Of a stretch of 64,000 bases of DNA, positions 16,842-25,551 are shown one piece after another (the stretch's first letter is position 1; each line of letters begins with the position of its first letter). The notes beneath the pieces were generated by a model. The model was not told the DNA's origin. It searched no databases and was given only the letters and a program-made list of their open reading frames with translations. The stretch lies in NCBI RefSeq assembly GCF_037081715.1, contig NZ_JAZDDH010000003.1, positions 186,001 to 250,000 on the forward strand. Direction: 5' to 3'. A program made the translations under genes and the position numbers. The DNA comes from Halalkalicoccus sp. CG83 (GTDB lineage Archaea > Halobacteriota > Halobacteria > Halobacteriales > Halalkalicoccaceae).

Positions 16842-17299
16842 AGAATTGCGTTGACCTTCGCATCGACCAACAACGTCACTTTGAGCTGCTGAATCGTAAG
16901 TTCAGCTCGTTTTGTGTAGTGTTTCGAAGCGTGACTGCGGTCGAACCCTGACGCATCAACCCCAACAACTCCGCTTGTCGGAAGTAGCGTCGCTGAGAGA
17001 GTCAATAAGATCCGCCACACAGCCATATCAAGTCGATTGAATGCCTTACAGAGCGTTGATGGCGTCGGAAGTTCGGCTAATCCAAGAACTCGGCGGATGC
17101 GTGGCATCTCGATCAGTTCGTCAAGCAGGCCACGGTAGGTCGTGTTCTTCCGAACTTTGAGACACAGCAGAACAACGTGCTGCGGGAGTGTATAGCGGTG
17201 TTTAGAGAACTTCGAGGAGTATCGAGAGACCGCTCGGCGTGCCAGATGGATCGCCTTCTCAGTAAACCGGAGAATCTGCGACTTCGGGAGGGCCTTCAT
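16842..17299 (-). pseudogene. IS5-type transposase, N-terminal half (interrupted)
   Basis: The start codon ATG at 17299 is followed by FTEKAIHLARRAVSRYSSKF, TLPQHVVLLCLKVRKNTTYR, GLLDELIEMPRIRRVLGLAE, a DDE-type strand VVGVDASGFDRSHASKHYTK and LKVTLLVDAKVNAIL. VGVDASGFDRS holds the first catalytic Asp. The frame then runs into the inserted element. The host IS left end (GGCTCTGTTGAAACCCCC on the minus strand) is at about 17336-17351. See the C-terminal half at 14870-15232. Confidence 0.8.
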
Positions 17300-17585
17300 C
17301 TCGTGGAATTACAGGACGAAAATGTAACTCTCTGGGGGTTTCAACAGAGCCGGATTAGTGGAAGTCTTCGTCCTTTCTAACACCGCTGATTATTGACCTA
17401 TTGAAATCAGCATGATGGATACAGAGGATCGATTCAGCAGACGGTCCAGTGCCGTCGTCTCTTGAACTATCGATCGTTTGTAGGACTGCCTCGCAGTTGT
17501 TCTCTTTCAACGGCCATCCAGCTACCGAGTGATACCGATGCGACCCGACTGGGTGGACCGAGTCAGTTGTGGTGCAAATGAGACT

Positions 17586-17735
17586 ATGCTGCTATTGCAG
17601 TTCGATACTACGCTCTCGCTGTCGCCCGCGGAGAAAACATCGTTCGCGAAGACGGTCACGGAGTTGGATACGACCGCGGTGGCGACGACACAAGGCCACG
17701 TCGCCCGTAGTGTTATTATATCCGGGAATAGGTGA
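17586..17735 (+). pseudogene. tautomerase-family protein, N-terminal remnant
   Basis: MLLLQFDTTLSLSPAEKTSF, then AKTVTELDTTAVATTQGHVA. Haloarchaeal tautomerases begin MPLLQFDTTLSLSxxEKxxFAxxVTxLY and use the Pro2 amine as catalytic base. Here Pro2 is replaced by Leu, and the frame ends after about 49 residues, where the next gene's promoter begins. The spacer 17357-17585 contains a degenerate member of the CTGAATAC palindrome family near 17409-17440. Confidence 0.6.
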
Positions 17736-17742
17736 TGACACT

Positions 17743-18714
17743 ATGGCATCTGGCCTCCTGATCCCCGAGGATCACGACGACGTTGCAGCGTTCGCCGAAC
17801 GTGCAGAATCGCTGGGGTACGATTCTCTCTGGGTGACCGAACTGTGGGGTCGAGACGCATTCATAACGCTCACAAACGCCGCAAAACAGACGGAGACGAT
17901 CGATCTCGGTACAGCAATTGTCAACGTCTACAGTCGCTCGCCCGCTACCTTGGCACAGGCCGCAGCAACCCTCGCTGACGCCGCAGATGGACAGGTCCGG
18001 CTTGGATTTGGGACGAGTACCGCCAAAGTTATCACTGATCTTCACGGCATGGCCTTCGACAATCCGCCACGTCGACTCCACGAGACCATCGAACTCGTTA
18101 AGTTGTTCCTCAATGGTGGCGACCGAGTGACCTATGACGGACAACTGTTCTCCGTCGCGGACTTTCCATCGCTAGACCAGAACATTCCTCTTTACGCTGC
18201 AGCCCTCGGCACGGCGAATCGGCGCGCAACCGGGAGAGTCGCCGATGGCTGGTTGCCTCACAACATTCCCTTCGATCAGTTATCAGAGACATACAGGACC
18301 ATCGCGGAAACTGCTCGGGAAGCGGGCCGAGATCCGAATGACATTACAGTTTCGCCGTACGTTCCATGCGCGGTAAGCGAGGACGCCGACGAGGCGTATG
18401 CGACGATCCGGAACCACCTCGCATACTATCTGGGGAGCAGCGAGGGGTATAAGAACGCTGCCGCACTCTCATTTCCGGATCAGGCCGCCCAAATTTCTGC
18501 TGCCTGGCGCGACGGTAACCGCGACGCAGCCCGTAACGCGGTCACCGACGAGATGATGAATCAGTTGGCAATCGTCGGTCGTCCGAGCGAGGCTCGTGAG
18601 CAGTTCGAGAGACTGGCTGCGCGTAACGTCGTTGACGACATAATCATCACAATCCCGATTGGTGCGAGCGATAACCTTCGCAAGCGGACTGTTGGGGAAC
18701 TAGCTCCCGAATAG
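17743..18714 (+). CDS. LLM-class (F420/flavin-dependent) oxidoreductase
   Basis: This 323-aa TIM-barrel protein is of the luciferase-like monooxygenase superfamily: FAERAESLGYDSLWVTELWG, IDLGTAIVNVYSRSPATLAQ, VRLGFGTSTAKVITDLHG, VELVKLFLNGG-type helix, FPSLDQNIPLYAAALGTANR, RRATGRVADGWLP and ITVSPYVPCAVSED. The GTA(I/V)xxxxxRxP and ADGWLP motifs are those of F420-dependent members such as methylene-H4MPT reductase-like enzymes. The substrate is unknown. The ATG at 17743 directly precedes the first conserved strand; TATTATA about 30 bp upstream fits a TATA box. Confidence 0.85.
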   Translation: MASGLLIPEDHDDVAAFAERAESLGYDSLWVTELWGRDAFITLTNAAKQTETIDLGTAIVNVYSRSPATLAQAAATLADAADGQVRLGFGTSTAKVITDLHGMAFDNPPRRLHETIELVKLFLNGGDRVTYDGQLFSVADFPSLDQNIPLYAAALGTANRRATGRVADGWLPHNIPFDQLSETYRTIAETAREAGRDPNDITVSPYVPCAVSEDADEAYATIRNHLAYYLGSSEGYKNAAALSFPDQAAQISAAWRDGNRDAARNAVTDEMMNQLAIVGRPSEAREQFERLAARNVVDDIIITIPIGASDNLRKRTVGELAPE

Positions 18715-18929
18715 TTGGGCCATTAGTGAAGAGAATGGCGGCCGCTTCCGGTGGACTCGCGCTTTCGAGGAGAGTGTGACAGTCATACGGACCTCCCTAA
18801 GAAGCGAATACAAGATCTGCACACCTATTCGAGAGGCATTCAGCGCAGAAGAGCCGGAAGAAACGAAAGTTGTTTACTGAACTCACCCTCTGTACCTATC
18901 GATTCCAACACCCACTTCTTGTATGGCTA

Positions 18930-19060
18930 CCATGCGAAATTCGCGCTCTGTATTCAGCACGCCGATTTCAATAGGTCCGTAACCTGATAATTAGAGAGCA
19001 CGGGTTTCGCTCATTCGAAGTAGACCACCTTGCCACTAATTATAGTGAGTTGCCGGTTTT
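18930..19060. repeat. MITE copy C, partial
   Basis: It begins with CTCTGTATTCAGCACGCCG (from 18947) and continues GATTTCAATAGGTCC, AGAGAGCACGGG, GAAGTAGACCACCTTGCCAC and TTATAGTGAGTTGCCG, as in copies A and B. It stops where the integrase remnant begins, so its right end is missing. The rest of 18715-18929 shows no gene. Confidence 0.6.
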
Positions 19061-19124
19061 GCTGGAAACTCGGCAACTCACCAAGCTATATCACCTGCCG
19101 TCTCGACACCGCTTATATACCCAA

Positions 19125-19588
19125 CCGATGACTAAAACCTCGTCAAGAAATCCGGCAACTCAGAAACATATCTCGATCTGGATGCTGAGCCCGGCGAGCT
19201 CTACTTACCCAGTAAAATCCAGAAAGGCAATCTAGGGGCTTCCTACCTTGATCTTGCTGATGAGACATGCCAACAGCTCCGTGGGTATCGAAATCGCGTC
19301 TGGAAGGATACTAAAGCGGTATTCCCTTCACGCCAGTCCGATCGCATGACCGACCATTCTGTCCAGAATACCGTGACACGAGTTGCAGAGGAAGCAGATA
19401 TCCGTCCGTATCGGATCGAAGAGGGGCGTGACAAGTCACACGAAGCGTCCCCTCATACGTTCCGCCACTCGATTGCCTTTCGAATGATCCGCCGGGAGAA
19501 CAAGCGGCTCAAGGATGTCATGCTCCATCTTCGGCATGCGAACTTGCAAACCACAGATGAAGTCTATGGGCACTTCCGCCGGCGATAA
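19125..19588 (+). pseudogene. tyrosine recombinase/integrase, C-terminal catalytic remnant
   Basis: The frame after an early stop encodes SGNSETYLDLDAEPGELYLP, AVFPSRQSDRMTDHSVQNTV, RPYRIEEGRDKSHEASPHTF, RHSIAFRMIRRENKRLKDVM and HLRHANLQTTDEVYGHFRRR. It retains the HxxR box (HTFRHS), the later His/Arg helix (LRHANLQTTDEVYGHF) and the likely nucleophile Tyr. The N-terminal SAM-like DNA-binding domain is missing. The same C-terminal end recurs at 51251-51460. Confidence 0.75.
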
Positions 19589-19949
19589 CGGATTTTTCTA
19601 ATGGCGGAAACGGCTCTCGAGCAGAACCAATAGGACCGAAAAACCACCTTTCAAAGAGAAGCCTACGCGAGAGCAATCGAGTGCTGGCAATCGGCGCTCC
19701 CCACCTGCTGCGCCCCCTTTTTATCCTCGAATCCACTCCCCTCATAGCTTCGATGGTGTTCTAGGGAGAAGAGTACCACCAGTTTATTGGGCCCTGTGGC
19801 GAGATGATCTCACGAATTGAATGCCTGTTCGACCAGAAGCCGGCGGGAGCAAAGCTAAGTCATTTCAGTGATCACTTTCATCATGGAAGATCTGACCAAC
19901 GTCCAACTGGCCGGTCGTATGGAGGACGCCGCTCAGTTTCACTGTTTGT
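19589..19949. other. intergenic region, nothing recognisable
   Basis: No supported gene. A GCTTCGATGGTGTTCT segment near 19750 also occurs near 32300, suggesting shared repeat debris. Confidence 0.4.
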
Positions 19950-20600
19950 ATGGCGATTGAAGCCACATTCACGGCCACCGAGGGCGAATTCCCCTTAGCT
20001 GCTGTGTTCAGGGATTTCCCCGGCACGCAAATCGAACTTGATCGCGTTGTTCCCACTGATGGAGCGATTATCCCGTATTTCTGGATCGAAGACGCGGATG
20101 TCGCTACTATTGATATGAATAACGTTGCCCATCCCGGAATTCACGATATTCGTGTGATCGATACCGTCCACGGTAATGCGTTCATCCGCATCGACTGGGA
20201 TTTCGAGTACGAGAGTATCTTAACCGCCATCCTTGAAACGGAAGTGGAACTTATCTCGGCCATTGGAACACAGGCAAAGTGGACGTTCGACATCCGCGCC
20301 GAGGAGCAAGAGGCAATCTCCCAGTTCCACACGTACTGCAAAGAGCACGAGATTCCCGTCGAACTGACCCAACTACACGCGCTTTCCTCGTTACGATCAG
20401 GGCACGAGTATGATCTGACTGACGCCCAACGAGAGGTATTGATGCTTGCGTATACCCGCGGGTACTATGATTCGCCGCGGCAACTACCGCAACAAGCGCT
20501 CGCTGACGAGCTTGGGATTACGAGACAGGCGGTGGCCTCCCGACTCAAACGGGGTACCAGACGCCTTATTGCGAGTACCCTGATTGCTCTGAACGAATGA
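19950..20600 (+). CDS. bat-type HTH regulator with N-terminal sensing domain
   Basis: This 216-aa protein has residues 1 to about 150 forming the alpha/beta domain typical of haloarchaeal bacterio-opsin-activator-like regulators (ATEGEFPLAAVFRDFPGTQI, ELDRVVPTDGAIIPYFWIED). Residues 155-214 form HTH_10 (YDLTDAQREVLMLAYTRGYY, DSPRQLPQQALADELGITRQ, AVASRLKRGTRRLIASTLI). Such proteins are transcription regulators lacking a kinase partner. It is followed by a HalOD1 gene 62 bp downstream, suggesting a regulatory cluster. Confidence 0.88.
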   Translation: MAIEATFTATEGEFPLAAVFRDFPGTQIELDRVVPTDGAIIPYFWIEDADVATIDMNNVAHPGIHDIRVIDTVHGNAFIRIDWDFEYESILTAILETEVELISAIGTQAKWTFDIRAEEQEAISQFHTYCKEHEIPVELTQLHALSSLRSGHEYDLTDAQREVLMLAYTRGYYDSPRQLPQQALADELGITRQAVASRLKRGTRRLIASTLIALNE

Positions 20601-20662
20601 GTATATAAAAGGATTACACAAGCAATAGTCAGTCTCATCCGCGAAACGACCATAACTCCACT

Positions 20663-21055
20663 ATGGATCAACAGGACTCAACCACCAGTAGAGCGGGTGC
20701 CTTTCCACAACAGGCGGTCGTCGACGATGGGGACTATCCCGATCTGCGTATCGAGGATGATCTGCTCGACTCAGCGGACGAGATCGCCTACCACGAGGAC
20801 GAGAAGGTCTATCGATTAGAGTACGATCCATCGGTCGATACGCCGAGTGAAGCTGTGGTCGCTGCGGTCGCTGCGATGATCCGCACGGATCCGATGGCCC
20901 TCGATCCACTCTACTCGGCGATTGATCCGAGTGTGCTCGATGGCCTGTTTGCTACGTCTCCGGCCCATAGACGGCGGGGGCAGATTGTCTTTCGATACAG
21001 CGGCTTCGAGATCATGGCGAGCACTCACGGGGTAATCGAGGTGAACCCACGATAA
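20663..21055 (+). CDS. HalOD1 output-domain protein
   Basis: This 130-aa protein's C-terminal 90 residues match the HalOD1 domain: VYRLEYDPSVDTPSEAVVAA, VAAMIRTDPMALDPLYSAID, PSVLDGLF, and a closing beta hairpin GQIVFRYSGFEIMASTHGVI. The domain is restricted to haloarchaea and follows receiver or sensor domains as an output module; here it stands alone behind an acidic tail. Its stop overlaps the next ATG (TAATG), so the two are coupled. Confidence 0.85.
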   Translation: MDQQDSTTSRAGAFPQQAVVDDGDYPDLRIEDDLLDSADEIAYHEDEKVYRLEYDPSVDTPSEAVVAAVAAMIRTDPMALDPLYSAIDPSVLDGLFATSPAHRRRGQIVFRYSGFEIMASTHGVIEVNPR

Positions 21056-21270
21056 TGCATGTAGTGTTCGCCGATATTGAGGGGGTGACGGGAACGATTG
21101 CCCCAGATTGGACGATCGAGTATGACGGGGAATTCACCGATACAACTGACGCCGTTGTCTCGAATATGGTTCAAAACGGGAACGCGAGTAGAAGGGATCT
21201 CCAACAGCTTATGATGGCTCTCTATCAAGAAGGGCACCTCAAGAAGATCACACTGATCGACGACACGTAA
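21055..21270 (+). CDS. small hypothetical protein, coupled to HalOD1 gene
   Basis: This 71-aa protein overlaps the HalOD1 stop by one base. It has an N-terminal beta segment (MHVVFADIEGVTGTIAPDWT), a middle with DAVVSNMVQNGNASRRDLQQ and a C-terminal helix (LMMALYQEGHLKKITLIDDT). No family is recognised. Its context suggests it works with the HalOD1 protein. Confidence 0.55.
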   Translation: MHVVFADIEGVTGTIAPDWTIEYDGEFTDTTDAVVSNMVQNGNASRRDLQQLMMALYQEGHLKKITLIDDT

Positions 21271-21372
21271 CGTCAGGAATCGCTCAGAGGGCAATCGAGA
21301 GCAGACCGATGTCATCGGGGGACGATCCCACAGAAGAGCGCTGAGATCGAATCTATATCTGTCTCTAAGCAC

Positions 21373-22119
21373 TTGCACGGTTCATGGCGACAATCGCGGA
21401 GATTCACAGGCCCGAACCCCTCTTCGGCGTCGGGAAACCTACCACTCTCGGGACTCGAGGCCACCCGAGAGGACGCCGAGACGTTCGGCGCGCCCGTCGA
21501 GACGACGACGATCGTCGCCCACGAGTCGTTCGAGGAAGTCTTCAATGTCGCTCGCCGGACCGGGGCCGACACCGTGGTGATGGGTTGGGGTCGTGATCGT
21601 CCCTGGACCGCCGGCCGTGCTGAAGGGGCGATCGACGAACTCGCACACGACCTACCGTGTGATTTTCTCGTGCTCAAGGACCGCGGGCTTGACGTCGACC
21701 GAATACTCGTGCCCACTGCAGGTGGTCCGGACTCAGATCTCAGTACCGAGATCGCACGCACGTTACGCGAGCAGTCCGCTTCCGAGATCGCGTTGTTGTA
21801 CGTCGTTGACGATGAAGACGACCAGGGGGAAGGCAAGACGTTCCTCACTGAATGGGCCGCAAGCCACGACTTAGAGGATGCAGAAGTATTAATCGACGAC
21901 TCGGGCGATGTTGAAAGTGCAATCACTCGCGCTGTGAAAGACCGGACACTGGGGATCATCGGCGCGACCGAGCGTGGGCTGCTCTCGCGGTTACTTAGAG
22001 GGTCACTGGCCTACGATGTGGTCGAGGATGTCGAGTGCTCGGTACTACTGGCTGAACGCCCCTTGACACGCTCGCTTCACGAGCGGCTGTTCGGCTCTGG
22101 TACCGACGACAACGATTAA
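21373..22119 (+). pseudogene. tandem universal-stress-protein domains, truncated at the N-terminus
   Basis: The frame has no convincing start codon, and its first 30 codons are not protein-like. From about 21451 it reads GLEATREDAETFGAPVETTT, SFEEVFNVARRTGADTVVMG, then a second UspA domain: DRILVPTAGGPDSDLSTEIA, VLIDDSGDVESAITRAVKDR and LGIIGATERGLLSRLLRGSL. It is closely similar to the C-terminal 250 residues of the channel-stress fusion at 23586-25394. It is probably what remains of a transporter-USP fusion whose membrane part was lost. It could still be expressed from an internal start. Confidence 0.6.
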
Positions 22120-22196
22120 TCAATCTACCCATTGACATACTGTTCAGGGTCTGCTTGCCTCACTCTTCTAAGTATATCGCGGTCATAGAATACAGA

Positions 22197-23216
22197 ATGA
22201 GTCGAGCCCAGCAACTCCACGAACTGCTTGCCGATGGCAGCGAGATCAACATCGTCTGTCACAATAACCCCGATCCGGATTGTCTCGCCAGTGCGCTCGC
22301 ATTGGGTCGAATTGCGTCCGAAGCTGGTATTGATGCGCATCAAATCCTCTACAGTGGCGATATTTCCCATCAGCAAAACCGGGCATTCGTCAATCTGCTC
22401 GATATCGACCTCAACCGATTTGAACCTACGGCCGTCCAGGATCGACCTGCAGATTCGTTGCTTGCATTCGTCGATCATGCCATTCCAGGCGCGAACAACG
22501 ATGTTCCGCAGGGGACTCCCGTGGACATCGTAATCGACCATCATCCTGCCGAGGATATTGATGCCCGGTTCGTCGACCATCGGGAGGATATCGGGGCCGC
22601 TGCGACCATTCTCACGGAGTACGTCCGTGCCCTCGACATCGAGCCCGATACCGCACTTGCGACGGCCCTCCTGTTTGCCATTCGTCGTGAGACTCTCAAC
22701 TTCCTTCGTGGAGCGACCCGCGAGGAGTACGATGCAGCGGGATATCTTCATGAGTACGTGGATCAGGATCTGCTCCGACAGCTGTCGACCCCGTCAGTTA
22801 CTGGCGCAACTCTCGATGCTATCGCGACTGCGATCAGTAACCGAATGATACGATCGGCGGTGCTTATTACGCATGTCGGCCGGACAACTGAGCGAGATGC
22901 ACTCCCGCAAGCCGCCGATTATCTCGCAACGCTGGAAGGCGTCGAGACGGTCATCGTCTTCGGTATCGCCCACGATTCCATTCACCTCAGTGCACGATCG
23001 CCGGACCCACGCATTCACGTCGGTGACGTGCTCCGAGAAGCGTTCAAGGACGTCGGAAGTGCCGGTGGCCACCACGATTCGGCAGGCGGTGAGATCCCGT
23101 TGGGTATCTTTGCTGATTACACGACTGACGGCGAACAGTTACTTGACATCGTTGAACGGGTTATTACCGATCGTCTCATCGCAGAACTCGGTCTTGAGGA
23201 TGAGTCGACGGATTGA
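22197..23216 (+). CDS. DHH/DHHA1 phosphoesterase (RecJ-like/NrnA-like)
   Basis: From the ATG at 22197 this encodes 339 aa. The DHH catalytic motifs are in order: INIVCHNNPDPDCLASALAL (motif I), LLAFVDHAIPG (motif II), VIDHHPAED (motif III, the DHH) and EDIGAAATILTEYVRAL (motif IV). The DHHA1 substrate-binding end is GSAGGHHDSAGGEIPLG. Family members degrade nano-RNA, pAp or cyclic dinucleotides with Mn2+. It lies between two USP genes; a cyclic-nucleotide link to stress signalling is only a speculation. An upstream 14-codon extension is unlikely. Confidence 0.88.
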   Translation: MSRAQQLHELLADGSEINIVCHNNPDPDCLASALALGRIASEAGIDAHQILYSGDISHQQNRAFVNLLDIDLNRFEPTAVQDRPADSLLAFVDHAIPGANNDVPQGTPVDIVIDHHPAEDIDARFVDHREDIGAAATILTEYVRALDIEPDTALATALLFAIRRETLNFLRGATREEYDAAGYLHEYVDQDLLRQLSTPSVTGATLDAIATAISNRMIRSAVLITHVGRTTERDALPQAADYLATLEGVETVIVFGIAHDSIHLSARSPDPRIHVGDVLREAFKDVGSAGGHHDSAGGEIPLGIFADYTTDGEQLLDIVERVITDRLIAELGLEDESTD

Positions 23217-23585
23217 CCCTCTTTATTCATCCCCACCCAAACACCCTATAGCTAATCTGGTCTTAAGGTCCCAAGTGGATTCTGAGCCCGACATCTTCCG
23301 GATACGGTAGTGTACGTTCCAGCCGAATCTCTCGACCTGACTGTCCAACACAAGCTAGTTTCTCATCATGACTGAGAGACGATGAATACGATCGTAACGC
23401 TTCTTCTTGCCGCAAGGGGCCAGCAGAACCGAACGGAATCCAGTAATGATACTCGATAGTATGTACAGTGTGGATTCTTACTCTACTCACCCTTCTCAAT
23501 CATTCTTCAGGAAAGGATGTACGGTTGTAGTAGTTCACCCTGGGAAAAGCCAATACCTTAGTCACTCTGGGGAATCAGTCCAGCA
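23217..23585. other. intergenic region, nothing recognisable
   Basis: About 370 bp upstream of the channel-stress fusion gene. No gene-like frame or strong repeat is visible, and it probably holds the promoter. Confidence 0.5.
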
Positions 23586-25394
23586 ATGGCTGATCCCAAC
23601 CGATCAGATGGATCAGAGAAAGTACGAGATGCCGTTGAACGATCTAGAAGCGGGGCTCCTGCAGCAGGAGCGGTGATTCGAGATCGATTTTCAGCCGATG
23701 AGGTGTTCCAACGCATCGTTGCCGCTGCAGACGAGGAACTCACCTCAGGCAAGCGAGAACTCCTCTTTAGCGCTATCGCAGCTGGGTTCGCGATCTCAAT
23801 TACTGTCTTACTCACGGCTAATCTGACTGCAACAACAAATGAACATCCAGTGCTCAGTGCGTTGTTGTATCCACTGGGATTTATCTACATCATCATTGGC
23901 GGCTACCAGCTGTATACCGAAAACACACTACCACCAGTGGCGCTCACCCTTGAGCGACTAGCCAGCATCCCATCACTGTTTCGTCATTGGTCGATCGTCC
24001 TCACCGGTAACTTTATCGGCGGCGTCATCGGTGCTGCGGTACTCGCGTGGGGAGGTGTATTTTCCCCTGAGGCGGCAACTGCGGCGATCCATCTCGGCGA
24101 ACACGGTGTTGAGACACCGTGGTGGAGCGTATTCTTTAAAGCTACTTTCGCAGGACTGATCGTGGCTGGTGTCGTCTGGGTTGAGTATGCAACCCAGGAT
24201 ACGATCTCCCGGGTTGTGGTCGTGTATCTAGCCTTTCTCGCAATTCCGATTGGGAATCTGTTTCACGTGGTTACGTCTTTCACCGAGATGTTCTACGTGG
24301 TCTTCGCCGGCGAACTCTCTGTCGTCACGGGAATGATCGAATTCGTCCTGCCAGTGTTGCTAGGCAACACGATTGGCGGGATTACGCTGGTGACCGTCGT
24401 CAACTACTTCCAGACGAGCGAGCGCCGCCTCGATTCCATTCGCTTGGAAGGGACCGATCGCCAGCTCTCCATCCGAGAATGGATGCTTGGTGGACTTGCC
24501 GGTCAATCCTACGTTCCTGTGATCGACACTACTGGTTCTCTCGTGTTTGAGGACTCAAACTATCGGTTGTTGGTTCCTATCGCGAATCCCCGTACCGAAT
24601 CACGACTTGTTGATCTGGCCTGTACCCTTGCTAGTCAGAAGGAATCCGCAGTGGTCCATGTCGTCCATATCGTCCAAACGCCAAGTCACATTTCCCACCA
24701 ATATCATGCGGGACAGCATCACCAGATCGTCGACGAATCCGATCGGTTACTCGAGAACGTCCGTGAGCAGATCAGTCAGTATGATGTCGAATATGAGACT
24801 TCAACAGTCGTTTCGCCACGGTCATTTGAAGAGATTTTCAGCATCGCAAAGCGCAATCAAACGGATCTGGTAGTGATGGAGTGGGGCAATAATCAACTCT
24901 GGAATGCAGCTCGTACCGACCGGCCGCTCAATGAGTTAACCAGTCAGCTTTCGTGTGATTTTCTCGTCTTCAGAAACCGAGGTTACGATACGTCACGGAT
25001 TCTCCTCCCAATTGCTGGAGGGCCCGATTCTGATCTCAGCGGTGAGATCGCACGAACGCTTCAGTCGACTGTTGGATCGGAGATCACTTTGTTACACATT
25101 GTTGATGGGGCCGAAAACCGTGATGCTGGTGAGCAATTTATCAGTAATTGGGCTGCTGAGCACGAGTTACAGGATGCCACTATCACAGTCGATGATTCTG
25201 GGGATGTTGAAGCTGCAATTGGCCGCGAAGCTACTAATCACACGATGCTCATTATTGGCTCGATTGAGCGAGGACTACTCTCACGACTGGTGACCAGCAC
25301 ACTTTATTTCGACGTGATTGATGAGATCGACTGCTCAGTGCTGTTGGTTGAGCGCCCGACAAAACGGAGTCTCTTCCGTCGATTATTCCAATAA
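23586..25394 (+). CDS. formate/nitrite-type channel fused to two universal-stress domains
   Basis: This 602-aa protein has residues 20-290 forming an FNT-type membrane domain with six helices: FSAIAAGFAISITVLLTANL, ALLYPLGFIYIIIGGYQLYT, LTGNFIGGVIGAAVLAWGGV, FFKATFAGLIVAGVVWVEYA, VYLAFLAIPIGNLFHVVTSF and VLLGNTIGGITLVTVVNYFQ. The NFxGGxxGA and GNxxGG signatures are those of FNT channels (formate, nitrite, HS-). Residues 325-460 and 465-595 are two UspA domains (YRLLVPIANPRTESRLVDLA; SRILLPIAGGPDSDLSGEIA; LLIVGSIERGLLSRL-type end). The USP pair presumably binds nucleotide and gates transport. Its domain order resembles APC-USP fusions. A decayed relative of the USP half lies at 21373-22119. 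Confidence 0.88.
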   Translation: MADPNRSDGSEKVRDAVERSRSGAPAAGAVIRDRFSADEVFQRIVAAADEELTSGKRELLFSAIAAGFAISITVLLTANLTATTNEHPVLSALLYPLGFIYIIIGGYQLYTENTLPPVALTLERLASIPSLFRHWSIVLTGNFIGGVIGAAVLAWGGVFSPEAATAAIHLGEHGVETPWWSVFFKATFAGLIVAGVVWVEYATQDTISRVVVVYLAFLAIPIGNLFHVVTSFTEMFYVVFAGELSVVTGMIEFVLPVLLGNTIGGITLVTVVNYFQTSERRLDSIRLEGTDRQLSIREWMLGGLAGQSYVPVIDTTGSLVFEDSNYRLLVPIANPRTESRLVDLACTLASQKESAVVHVVHIVQTPSHISHQYHAGQHHQIVDESDRLLENVREQISQYDVEYETSTVVSPRSFEEIFSIAKRNQTDLVVMEWGNNQLWNAARTDRPLNELTSQLSCDFLVFRNRGYDTSRILLPIAGGPDSDLSGEIARTLQSTVGSEITLLHIVDGAENRDAGEQFISNWAAEHELQDATITVDDSGDVEAAIGREATNHTMLIIGSIERGLLSRLVTSTLYFDVIDEIDCSVLLVERPTKRSLFRRLFQ

Positions 25395-25551
25395 TGTCAA
25401 ATTATAAGAGATCGAATTGATGAATATCGTGAAGAATCCGATACGACAGAATAACGTCAATTACGTAGCAGGGCTTACGCGAGTCCATCGATCCAGTCTG
25501 CGGGGTTGACGCCTACTTAGTTTATCTCCTCAGAGAGCGATAGAAGCTCTA

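Noticed and set aside
17569-17742. N-terminal extension of the LLM oxidoreductase
   Set aside because: The extension is arginine-rich and overlaps a tautomerase remnant in another frame; the conserved barrel starts at the ATG at 17743.
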